Shown piece after piece: positions 1-6,089 of a stretch of 10,627 nucleotides of DNA. Position numbers and translations under genes: made by a program. Numbering within the stretch: position 1 is the first letter of the stretch; every line of letters begins with the position of its first letter. The notes under the pieces were generated by a model that was given only the letters and a program-made list of their open reading frames with translations, made no database searches and was not told where the DNA came from. Source of the DNA: DATKMG01 sp035541995 (GTDB lineage Bacteria; Acidobacteriota; Terriglobia; Versatilivoradales; Versatilivoraceae); NCBI GenBank assembly GCA_035541995.1, contig DATKMG010000741.1:1-10627 (forward strand). Direction: 5' to 3'.

Positions 1-626
1 TGGATTAGAGTCAGTACTTCCCAAAGCTCATCCATCGTCCCGAATCCTCCCGGAAACACGATAAGTGCTTTAGCCAGATACACAAACCAATACTTCCGCA
101 TAAAGAAATAGTGGAAATCGAAGTTCAAGCTTGGGGTGATGTAGGGATTTGGCAACTGTTCCAAGGGAAGACTAATATTGAGCCCGACGGAATTGCCTCC
201 AGCCAGATGGGCCCCGAGGTTGGCGGCTTCCATGATTCCCGGTCCTCCCCCCGAACAGACAACAAAATGATGAGAATTCCTGGCGATCGACAAAGACCAG
301 GAAGTTAAAAGCCGGGAGAGTTCGACGGCATCATCATAATATCGGCTAAGCCCCAATTGGACCCGAGCAGCTTCAACTAGTCCTGGACCAACTTGGCTTG
401 GTGATCTCTGCTGGGCATCAATCGTCTCCTGGTATGCCTTCTCGGCTCTTTGCCTGGGAATGGCATGTGCGGAGCCGAAGAATACAATGGTGTCGCGAAC
501 CTTTTCCTGGCGGAATCGGCGATAGGGGCTCAGATACTCAGAAAGAAGCCGCACAGAACGGGCCGCCGAGGAGTTGATGAATTCTGGATCTTTATAGGCC
601 TTCAAGGGTCGAAGTGATTCGTTCAT
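1..626 (-). CDS. LOG-family (lysine-decarboxylase-like) protein, C-terminal part missing at window edge
   Basis: I translated the minus strand from an ATG at 626-624; 208 complete codons are open to the left edge, so the C-terminus is missing. The family signatures are visible: a nucleotide-binding glycine run, CSGGGPGIMEAAN, at about residues 124-136, and the hallmark PGGFGTMDE at 192-200 with its catalytic-type Glu. About 115 residues precede the Rossmann fold, so this is the longer kind of LOG protein rather than the short plant-like cytokinin-activating enzyme. Characterised relatives cleave nucleoside 5'-monophosphates (phosphoribohydrolase or nucleotide nucleosidase activity). The substrate here cannot be read from sequence, and the old label 'lysine decarboxylase' is a misnomer. 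The start has only a weak Shine-Dalgarno (GGGA). It lies 146 nt after the beta-propeller gene on the same strand and could be cotranscribed with it. Confidence 0.88.
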   Translation of the reverse strand, partial: MNESLRPLKAYKDPEFINSSAARSVRLLSEYLSPYRRFRQEKVRDTIVFFGSAHAIPRQRAEKAYQETIDAQQRSPSQVGPGLVEAARVQLGLSRYYDDAVELSRLLTSWSLSIARNSHHFVVCSGGGPGIMEAANLGAHLAGGNSVGLNISLPLEQLPNPYITPSLNFDFHYFFMRKYWFVYLAKALIVFPGGFGTMDELWEVLTLI

Positions 627-772
627 ATTTGTTTGTCCCGTGATTGGATTTTCACAGCCAGGGCTTTTCTTGGATTCCCGACTAGAAGTTGTTGAACACT
701 CGATTCAGAGCTATCCCGCGTCGCGGTTCCGGTGCGAAACGGTCGAATAGAAAATCAATGCTGCGAATTTCG

Positions 773-1945
773 TTACTTTATGTCAATTGACGAAGGCCGG
801 GTACCCGTTTGAATTACAGTCAACAGTGCATTCCCAGACCTCAAAAAGTCCGTGCGCAGTACCGTAACATCGTCAGATCCCGAATTTAGCACGAACAGGT
901 AGCGTTCATCAGGTGATAAACGGAGATGTTCGGGATGGACTCCCACCGGAATTGAAGCCAAAACCTGGCGAGTCGAAGGCTCCAAAACAGAGACGCTATT
1001 TGAGCCAAAGTTGGTGACATACAAACGCGAGGCGTCATGTGAGATGACACCACAAGTCGGATTTCGCCCGGCAGGGAAGCGTCCATTCTGAGTGTTAGTA
1101 ACCGTATTGATTATATCGACACTCTCGCTATCGAAGTTGGTCACATAAATCTCCCCCCCGTCAGGCTTGAGCACCATATGCATGGGAGTCTTTCCCAAGG
1201 TGATTTCTCCCACTTTCTCCAAGGTGTGTTCATCCAACACGGTGACCCTTTCGCTGCCTGAATTGCTAACGAACATCTTGGATCCATCCGGGAGCGGGAT
1301 CATGTCCATCGGAGACTCCAGATGGGGAACCTGCTCGAACTGGGCATCGCCATCAAGGTCAATGATTCCAAGAGAACCATCCACAAACTGACTGACCCAG
1401 AGACGCTTGTCTTTGGACGCTAGCTTCACGACATTGGGGCCCGCGAGTGTTGGAAAACTCTTAATCGCTCTTAACGCAGTGCAGTCGATCACCGAGATTT
1501 GATTAGACTCGTAACAGGCTATATAGGCAAAATGGTCGTCGGAAGTAATCGCAATGTCCAGTGGTGCTCTGCCTACAGGTATGGTCTTGATGACTGTGAG
1601 GTCACTGGAGTCGATAACCGTGATCGAGCCGGATCCAGCATTCGCGACAAGAAGGCGGTGGCTATTTCGAAAGGCAGCAATCTTAACTGGACACTTCTCA
1701 ACTGGGATGGTCTTGACCTTCCGAAGGGAATTCAGATCAATTACAGAGACCGTGTTGCTGCCCAGATTGGAGACGAAAGCATGGATGGGTGGAGGAGTGT
1801 CGGGAGTCCTTTCCTTTATAGAGCAACTGCTAAGGATCAGGACTGCAAAGAGCCAACGGGATCCGTTTCGAAGGATCGGCAGGTCCTGTCGGCCGGCTGA
1901 ATCAGTGTGCCCAAAAGTTGCCAATTCGGGACAGTTAATGATCAC
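773..1945 (-). CDS. YVTN-repeat beta-propeller lipoprotein
   Basis: The protein has 390 residues when read from a GTG at 1945-1943. After a basic segment and a hydrophobic stretch (about residues 31-40) comes a lipobox-like LSSC with Cys41, so it is probably exported and lipid-anchored. From about residue 56 to the end there are eight copies of a roughly 42-residue unit of the type 'lyVtNxgSnxVsVidxxxxxvxxtIpvGxxP', the YVTN/NHL-like propeller repeat. Copies begin near AFVSNLGS, LLVANAGS, AYIACYES, LWVSQFVD, MFVSNSGS, IYVTNFDS, LYVTNFGS and LFVLNSGS. Copies three and four are the most diverged. Such proteins are extracytoplasmic ligand- or partner-binding scaffolds; no enzymatic residues are recognisable and the partner is unknown. 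The start is uncertain: the GTG has no clear Shine-Dalgarno, and the 30 residues before the hydrophobic core are long for a signal peptide. A later non-ATG start is possible. Confidence 0.85.
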   Translation of the reverse strand: MIINCPELATFGHTDSAGRQDLPILRNGSRWLFAVLILSSCSIKERTPDTPPPIHAFVSNLGSNTVSVIDLNSLRKVKTIPVEKCPVKIAAFRNSHRLLVANAGSGSITVIDSSDLTVIKTIPVGRAPLDIAITSDDHFAYIACYESNQISVIDCTALRAIKSFPTLAGPNVVKLASKDKRLWVSQFVDGSLGIIDLDGDAQFEQVPHLESPMDMIPLPDGSKMFVSNSGSERVTVLDEHTLEKVGEITLGKTPMHMVLKPDGGEIYVTNFDSESVDIINTVTNTQNGRFPAGRNPTCGVISHDASRLYVTNFGSNSVSVLEPSTRQVLASIPVGVHPEHLRLSPDERYLFVLNSGSDDVTVLRTDFLRSGNALLTVIQTGTRPSSIDIK

Positions 1946-2052
1946 GAGGCAGGTCTGTTCAGCGAGGACTAATCTGGAGCGGTTGTTCTTCTATCGCGTC
2001 TGCCTTTTCCCTAGTCGGCACAGTGAGTTTCAATAAGTTACACCTAGCGGGT

Positions 2053-2421
2053 TCACTCATCGCTGCTCTTGTCTTCGTGCTCCTTGTACATAAAGCGGAT
2101 TGCATGCTTAAAAACCAGAAGATTAGGGTCCGCGTCGCGGTTTACTTTGATGCAGTTCTTGTCGTACCATTCAATAATTCCGTGAAGCTCCTGTCCATCC
2201 AGCATGACTACTACCATCTGTGTCTTGTTCTGCATCTGCTTGAGATAGTAAAAGCTCTCAGCATTGGTCTGCTCTTGTGGTGCCGCCTTTTTCTTTTGAG
2301 TACGCACAGTCATTTTGTCTTTAATCTCCGCCAGCGATGGACGGATAAGCTTTCGGTTCACGAGAAACTCCTCCTCAGGCCTTCTGTTGTTGTTAGGTCC
2401 TCTTGTGTTACTTTGCTCCAC
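2053..2421 (-). CDS. Hfq-like Sm-fold RNA-binding protein with N-terminal extension
   Basis: The protein has 122 residues from a GTG at 2421-2419. An in-frame TAG lies three codons upstream, and an AGG sits 8 nt before the GTG, so the start is nearly forced. Residues about 52-115 form an Hfq/Sm domain. Sm1 is MVVVMLDGQELHGIIEWYD (69-87), and the Sm2 core LVFKHAI (102-108) corresponds to the YKHAI signature of Hfq with its conserved Lys-His. Hfq hexamers bind A- and U-rich RNA and pair small RNAs with mRNAs; that this protein does so is inferred. Unlike the usual short Hfq, it carries a 50-residue basic, low-complexity N-terminal extension including NRKLIRPSL, and an insertion (RDADPN) between the two Sm motifs. 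The C-terminal tail is short and acidic. The symbol is withheld because it is divergent. It follows holB on the same strand after a 334-nt spacer. Confidence 0.85.
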   Translation of the reverse strand: MEQSNTRGPNNNRRPEEEFLVNRKLIRPSLAEIKDKMTVRTQKKKAAPQEQTNAESFYYLKQMQNKTQMVVVMLDGQELHGIIEWYDKNCIKVNRDADPNLLVFKHAIRFMYKEHEDKSSDE

Positions 2422-2536
2422 GACGTTTACCTACTTCAGTCAGGTCAATGGTCAACCCGCTGGTTTCCCTCCAAAAGGGGCAGGAGGAGCAGGCGCAAAA
2501 ACAAAACCCTCAAGTATCTTAAAGTTGCTAAACATT

Positions 2537-2551
2537 CCCCGGTCACCGGGG
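2537..2551. repeat. Perfect GC-rich inverted repeat (6-bp arms, 3-nt loop)
   Basis: CCCCGG-N3-CCGGGG can form a six-pair, all-GC hairpin on either strand. No run of T follows on the minus strand, so it is a poor intrinsic terminator. It lies 205 nt beyond the holB stop and 116 nt before the Hfq-like start. It could be a leader hairpin, a factor-dependent termination element or a protein site; the function is unknown. Confidence 0.6.
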
Positions 2552-2639
2552 TTCTAGGTAACTGAGATGGCAATGGTACTGGAATTTCGCCAGACCGACA
2601 GAGATGCCCTCGTTCATTCTCAACGCATCAATTGAGTGC

Positions 2640-2668
2640 ACCGTAACACATTTCAGCACAGGTCTCAA
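2640..2668 (-). promoter_or_regulatory. Candidate sigma-70-type promoter for the Hfq-like gene
   Basis: On the minus strand, TTGAGA (2668-2663) is followed after 17 nt by TACGGT (2645-2640), with TGT directly before it as an extended -10. The -10 is weak. If used, transcription would start near 2632 and give a leader of about 210 nt containing the hairpin at 2537-2551. Confidence 0.3.
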
Positions 2669-2755
2669 GGACAAACTTGTGCGTACCATAGGATTTAGAA
2701 ACGTAAGGAAATCGGGTTACGAGGAGGACCGGCCGATTCCAATCCACCTGGAACC

Positions 2756-3757
2756 TTATTCATTCGTTAAGAATCCACCTAACCCAAATACCATCCGATC
2801 CATCAATAAGCTTCTATTTAGGTTACGCTTTACACCCAACTCAATCTTGTCGAGTAGCTCAGAGGCGAAAAGTACCTGAGAAAAGGACAATCGCCTACTT
2901 AAGTCACCCAAGCGGTCTTTGATGTCGCCGTTGCGGATTGTGACAGTTTTGTCTATACCCAAATGGAGCAAGTCTTGAAGCAGTCCCCAGAGGACTTCCA
3001 GCCGAAGCCCGAATTGGGCTTTCTCGCTTTCCTTCCTGGATGTTATCTTCTCAACAACTCCAGCAACTTTATGATACGCGAATTCGATTGCACACGATTC
3101 CAGCAATCCCGTCAACTCGTCTCGGATTCGTTTGTATTCCTCGATGTCGATCTCGAGGGCTTTCCCCAGAGCCCCCCCGGATACGCTCGCCAGCAGGGCC
3201 GAGTCTTGAGGGCTGAGATTTCTTCTACCCGCCAACCAACCCGCAATCGCATCCGCTGAAAGCGGGGCAAACTGGTAGAGTTGTGCCCGTGACCGAATTG
3301 TCAACAACAGGTCATTGGGCTTCTCAGAAACCATCACGATCATAGAGGTCTCAGGTGGCTCTTCGATGGTCTTTAGGATGGAGTTGGCAGCCTCCAATGT
3401 GAGTCTTTCGGTCTGTTCAAGGACAAAGACCCGTGCCTTGCCCTCGAAAGGTCGATAGAACACCTCCCGGCTGAACTCCCGCATTTGATCGATCTTGAGG
3501 AACTGCCCTTCGGGGGCATAGGTCCGCACGTCGGGATGTGAGTTGTCATTGATCTTTCGACAGCTGGAACAATGGTCGCAGAAATCGAAGTCAGTGACCA
3601 AACAGTTAAGGGCCTTGGCGAGATCAAGCGCCAGAGTCTTCTTGCCGACCCCGGCAGGGCCAGCGAACAGCAAGGCATGCGGGAGCCGGTCCACTCTGAG
3701 CTGATGCCGCAGTGTTTGAACAATAGAAAGGTTACCTATGAATTCCTTAAACGGCAC
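2756..3757 (-). CDS. holB: DNA polymerase III, delta-prime subunit (clamp loader)
   Basis: The protein has 333 residues from a GTG at 3757-3755, typical for delta-prime. It is a member of the AAA+ clamp-loader family, which with DnaX and delta loads the sliding clamp on DNA. Visible features are the N-terminal 'F..F.GN..IV..L' start, a complete Walker A GPAGVGKKT (33-41), a four-cysteine zinc module (Cys52, Cys60, Cys63, Cys66), the sensor-like segment LKTIEEPPE (128-136) and the arginine-finger SRx motif, here SRA (156-158). Walker B reads VFVLEQTERL (110-119), where most relatives have an Asp-containing IIDxA, so nucleotide hydrolysis may be weak. It could in principle be a DnaX paralogue, but the length and the absence of a C-terminal tau-like extension favour holB. 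It overlaps tmk by 11 nt, which implies translational coupling; the tmk-holB order is widespread in bacteria. Confidence 0.93.
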   Translation of the reverse strand: MPFKEFIGNLSIVQTLRHQLRVDRLPHALLFAGPAGVGKKTLALDLAKALNCLVTDFDFCDHCSSCRKINDNSHPDVRTYAPEGQFLKIDQMREFSREVFYRPFEGKARVFVLEQTERLTLEAANSILKTIEEPPETSMIVMVSEKPNDLLLTIRSRAQLYQFAPLSADAIAGWLAGRRNLSPQDSALLASVSGGALGKALEIDIEEYKRIRDELTGLLESCAIEFAYHKVAGVVEKITSRKESEKAQFGLRLEVLWGLLQDLLHLGIDKTVTIRNGDIKDRLGDLSRRLSFSQVLFASELLDKIELGVKRNLNRSLLMDRMVFGLGGFLTNE

Positions 3758-4406
3758 GGTAGCCTTCCGTCAGTGGATCCATGATACGCAAAATTTCTTG
3801 ATGGACCTGGTCAATGGATTGATTTCCGTCTACGATTCGAAATCTGCTGGACTCCTTTTGGGCCATTTTCATGTACCCTTGACGCACACGATTGTAGAAC
3901 TCCAAGGGTTCTTTCTCGAAGCGTCCTTCGTCCACTTTCCTGTGACTGTTCCTGTCCCTGGCGCGTGCGAGTGAGAGACCGGGGTCAACGTCGATGAGAA
4001 TCGTGAGGTCAGGCATTCTACAATTAATGGATATTCGGTTCAATGCCTCTATAGTCATGAGGTCAATTCCACGACCATAGCCCTGGTAAGCCATGCTAGC
4101 GTCGGCATAGCGGTCACACAGGACCCAGTTCCCATTCTCCAATGCTGGCAGGATGGTCTCCGTCAGATTCTGATGGCGCGAAGCATAGTAGAGCAACAAT
4201 TCGCTGATGGGTTCGAGGTGCGTGGTAGACGAGTCCAGAAGGATCCGCCTGATCGATTCTCCTAGCGGAGTCCCCCCCGGTTCCCGTGCGACCACCACAG
4301 GAATGCGCCGCATCCGAAGAGACCTCTCCAGAAGGTGGATTTGCGTGGTCTTACCGCATCCGTCAATTCCTTCGAACGATATGAAAACAGGGGCGCTTTT
4401 GGTCAC
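3747..4406 (-). CDS. tmk: Thymidylate kinase
   Basis: The protein has 219 residues from a GTG at 4406-4404. An in-frame TAA four codons upstream and the family's usual short N-terminus before the P-loop support this start. It phosphorylates dTMP to dTDP with ATP, a step needed for dTTP synthesis, and is cytoplasmic. The P-loop GIDGCGKT is at residues 13-20 in the diagnostic FEGIDGCGKTT context. REPGGTPLGE (41-50) and DRYADASMAYQGYGRG (98-113) are the TMP-binding and DRx signatures. The LID region RARDRN..RKVDEGRFE follows at about 148-164. All key residues appear intact and the length is normal. No Shine-Dalgarno is evident before the GTG, and a promoter lies only a few bases upstream, so the message may be nearly leaderless. 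The 3' end overlaps holB. Confidence 0.96.
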   Translation of the reverse strand: MTKSAPVFISFEGIDGCGKTTQIHLLERSLRMRRIPVVVAREPGGTPLGESIRRILLDSSTTHLEPISELLLYYASRHQNLTETILPALENGNWVLCDRYADASMAYQGYGRGIDLMTIEALNRISINCRMPDLTILIDVDPGLSLARARDRNSHRKVDEGRFEKEPLEFYNRVRQGYMKMAQKESSRFRIVDGNQSIDQVHQEILRIMDPLTEGYRAV

Positions 4407-4417
4407 TTGCTTGGTTT

Positions 4418-4445
4418 AGATTAATGACCTTGGACCCCGAGTCAA
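4418..4445 (-). promoter_or_regulatory. Promoter candidate for tmk-holB, giving a near-leaderless mRNA
   Basis: On the minus strand, TTGACT (4445-4440) and TAATCT (4423-4418) are separated by 16 nt. The expected start of transcription is near 4411, only about five bases before the tmk GTG. This agrees with the absence of a Shine-Dalgarno there. It is a motif match only. Confidence 0.45.
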
Positions 4446-4588
4446 CCGCGCGGAAAGAGCAGGGCCCGTCGAGTTAAGTTCAACAAAGTATCACGAAATC
4501 GGAGGGTTTGGAAAGAAGGGGAGGGAACATGGACTCAAGAGGTGTCGATGTCTTTTTGGGTTCCGGGCAGGCGGGTCGCATTTTTTGC

Positions 4589-4617
4589 TTGACAAATATT
4601 GCAAAATGCAATAACGT
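4589..4617 (+). promoter_or_regulatory. Promoter of the XRE-flotillin-PspA operon
   Basis: A perfect -35 box TTGACA (4589-4594) is followed after 17 nt by TAACGT (4612-4617). Transcription would begin near 4624, about 40 nt before the preferred start codon of the XRE gene. The spacer contains an inverted repeat, so a bound repressor would block RNA polymerase. Confidence 0.6.
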
Positions 4618-4634
4618 AATTGCTAATTGCAATT
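4598..4634. promoter_or_regulatory. Probable operator: ATTGCA-N3-TGCAAT plus the palindrome AATTGCAATT
   Basis: A perfect 6+6 inverted repeat with a 3-nt spacer (4598-4612) lies between the -35 and -10 boxes. A second, 10-bp perfect palindrome (4625-4634) lies at the expected transcription start. Both share the half-site ATTGCA/TGCAAT, as expected for two binding sites of one dimeric repressor, most simply the XRE protein encoded immediately downstream. The assignment to that protein is inferred. Confidence 0.55.
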
Positions 4635-4663
4635 GGGTGCTTGGAGACAGGGGAGGTGACGAC

Positions 4664-5161
4664 GTGAAGCTGGGTGAGAAAGTTCGGTATTTGCGGGAAG
4701 TGGAAGGGGCGCTGCGAGGCCTCAACCGGGAAATGACCCAACAGGAAGTGGTCCGGACTCTGAAGAAGGAATGGGGCAAGAGCATCAGCCAGTCCTATCT
4801 GTCCCAAATTGAAAGTGGATCCAGACCGCACCTGACCAATGCCACTCGGCTGCTGTTGGCCAAGTTCTTCAAGGTTCATCCGGGCTACCTGGTCGACGAT
4901 CCGGAAGGATACCACTCCGAACTAGTCTCGGACCTACGAGCCCAGGAAGACAGTCTGGACTTGTGGCTCATCAATGGAGCGGAGCGGTTTAGGAAGGACC
5001 ACGAATTAAGCCAATCTCTGTTGAGCCTTGCGGGTCACAGAGACTCTCGCAAATGCCTGGTGTTGCTACGCTCAATCCTGGAAACGCCGGGTCTGGCTGA
5101 CCGGTTATTCGATGTACTCGGACCGCGAAGCCTGGAACCCTTACGCAGGTCAAAGCATTAG
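4664..5161 (+). CDS. XRE-family helix-turn-helix regulator
   Basis: The protein has 165 residues when read from the GTG at 4664-4666, which has a strong Shine-Dalgarno (GGGGAGG, 7 nt away). An in-frame ATG at 4529, also with a purine-rich site, would add 45 residues. That segment would be encoded across the promoter and operator and does not look like protein, so I prefer the GTG. Residues about 24-78 form a lambda-repressor-like HTH: MTQQEVV is the scaffold helix, SQSYLSQIESGSR (42-54) the recognition helix, and LLLAKFFKVHPGYL the closing helices typical of the family. The C-terminal 85 residues are helical and rich in Leu, with no recognised ligand domain. Palindromes in its own promoter suggest autoregulation. 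It heads a same-strand unit of membrane genes and probably controls them. The inducing signal is unknown. Confidence 0.88.
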   Translation: MKLGEKVRYLREVEGALRGLNREMTQQEVVRTLKKEWGKSISQSYLSQIESGSRPHLTNATRLLLAKFFKVHPGYLVDDPEGYHSELVSDLRAQEDSLDLWLINGAERFRKDHELSQSLLSLAGHRDSRKCLVLLRSILETPGLADRLFDVLGPRSLEPLRRSKH

Positions 5162-5195
5162 GTCTTCACCCGTCGAGTGTTTGATGGAGGTGGGC

Positions 5196-5417
5196 ATGAA
5201 GAGAAGGTTTATGTTTGTAATTTTTGGTTGGATGGGCGGGACATTATTAGGTTGGTACATCCAGCGACTGACGGGCTGGCATTTCTCTATGTATCTCGGA
5301 TTCTTAACCGCAGTCGTGGCGGGGCTGGGAGGAGAAAGCATCGGGAACATCAACACCCTGGAAGGCCTGGCGAAATCACTCAGTCTCTTTTCTTCAGAAA
5401 GGAGGCATTCCCAATGA
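5196..5417 (+). CDS. Small two-helix membrane protein, function unknown
   Basis: This is a 73-residue protein from an ATG at 5196 with Shine-Dalgarno GGAGG five bases upstream. Its stop overlaps the next start as ATGA (5414-5417), which implies tight translational coupling to the NfeD-like gene. It begins MKRR, then has a first hydrophobic segment at about residues 5-22 (FMFVIFGWMGGTLLGWYI), a short loop with QRLTGWHF, a second segment at about 31-47 (SMYLGFLTAVVAGLGGE), and a polar tail ending SERRHSQ. By the positive-inside rule both ends may be cytoplasmic. Glycines are frequent in both helices (GWMGG, GLGG), which fits helix-helix packing. I do not recognise a family. Its position between the regulator and the NfeD-like gene suggests an accessory subunit or regulator of the membrane complex. 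Confidence 0.8.
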   Translation: MKRRFMFVIFGWMGGTLLGWYIQRLTGWHFSMYLGFLTAVVAGLGGESIGNINTLEGLAKSLSLFSSERRHSQ

Positions 5418-6037
5418 CCTGGTCGAATCTCTATCTGTTGTGTTTTCTGGTAGGGTTTATTTGGGCGCTAGTAGGACTTCTGGCAGGGAATCTCCATGTG
5501 CACTTGCCGTTCTTGCCACACGGAGGTGTCCCGAACGGAGGGCATTTTCACGGACCCGTCCCTCACCCGACATCGCAAGGCACTCATGCAGGCGGGGCCC
5601 ATGGAGCTGATATTTCACCCCTTAATTTCGGCTCACTAGCTGCTTTTCTGGCCTGGTTTGGGGGAGTGGGGTTCTTGCTGACGGCTTACTCGAGCTTGTG
5701 GTTTGCTTGGGCGCTAGGTCTTGCGCTGGTCAGCGGCTTGGTCGGAGCCGCAATTGTTTTTTGGTTCCTGGCCAAAGTCCTGGGACGTCATGAACAGAGT
5801 CTGGACCCCGCTGATTACGAAATGGTCGGAGTGTTAGGACATGTCTGCAGTTCAATCCGGGCCGGCGGAACAGGGGAAATCATCTTTTCACAAGAAGGTA
5901 CACGTAAGACATGCGGTGCCCGCAGCGAGGAAGGGACGGCTATCCACAAAGGCACCGAGGTGGTGGTCACCCGTTACGAGCAGGGAATCGCCTACGTTCG
6001 TCCTTGGGAAGAGTTCAGCCAGTCACCTGTAAAGTAG
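5414..6037 (+). CDS. NfeD-like (YqiJ/YuaF-type) membrane protein with His-rich loop
   Basis: The protein has 207 residues from the ATG at 5414, with an excellent Shine-Dalgarno (AAAGGAGG) and an ATGA overlap with the preceding stop. Hydrophobic segments lie at about residues 4-24, 72-92 and 97-121. The C-terminal part, about 136-200, fits the NfeD OB-fold: MVGVLGHV near the start, then 'SIRAGGTGEIIF', a Gly-Thr-rich middle, 'GTEVVVTRYEQGIAYVRP' at the end. Family members such as B. subtilis YuaF and E. coli YqiJ are encoded beside flotillins and are thought to act with them at the membrane; here the flotillin follows after 52 nt. Residues 28-63 between the first two helices contain eight histidines among Gly and Pro (HVH, HFH, HPT, THAGGAHG). 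I do not associate this loop with the family; it may bind metal. Function is by family and context. Confidence 0.82.
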   Translation: MTWSNLYLLCFLVGFIWALVGLLAGNLHVHLPFLPHGGVPNGGHFHGPVPHPTSQGTHAGGAHGADISPLNFGSLAAFLAWFGGVGFLLTAYSSLWFAWALGLALVSGLVGAAIVFWFLAKVLGRHEQSLDPADYEMVGVLGHVCSSIRAGGTGEIIFSQEGTRKTCGARSEEGTAIHKGTEVVVTRYEQGIAYVRPWEEFSQSPVK

Positions 6038-6089
6038 TGGATTTATTGATAGGAGGTATGAATTACCTTTATGCAGCAAAGGAGGCTTT

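Larger units (their letters stand above)
2422..2755 (-). other. Spacer between holB and the Hfq-like gene
   Basis: This 334-nt stretch has no recognisable gene. It contains a GC-rich hairpin at 2537-2551 and a weak promoter candidate at 2640-2668. The only small reading frame of note is a 27-codon minus-strand ORF at 2452-2535, which has no recognisable similarity and starts against the hairpin arm. I do not call it a gene. Confidence 0.6.

Noticed and set aside
1499..2036. Overlapping plus-strand ORFs of 133 and 160 codons opposite the beta-propeller gene
   Set aside because: They are antisense to an unambiguous repeat protein and lack family features.
2452..2535. 27-codon minus-strand ORF (MFSNFKILEG...) between holB and the Hfq-like gene
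   Set aside because: It is Pro/Gly/Ala-rich and short, has no family, and its start abuts the hairpin arm with no properly spaced Shine-Dalgarno.
2537..2551. Intrinsic terminator of tmk-holB
   Set aside because: The hairpin is strong but no T-run follows on the minus strand, and it lies about 200 nt beyond the holB stop.
2023..2565. 180-codon plus-strand ORF opposite the Hfq-like gene
   Set aside because: It is antisense to a clear Hfq-domain gene, has no recognised domain and has the leucine/valine-rich look of a reverse-strand shadow.
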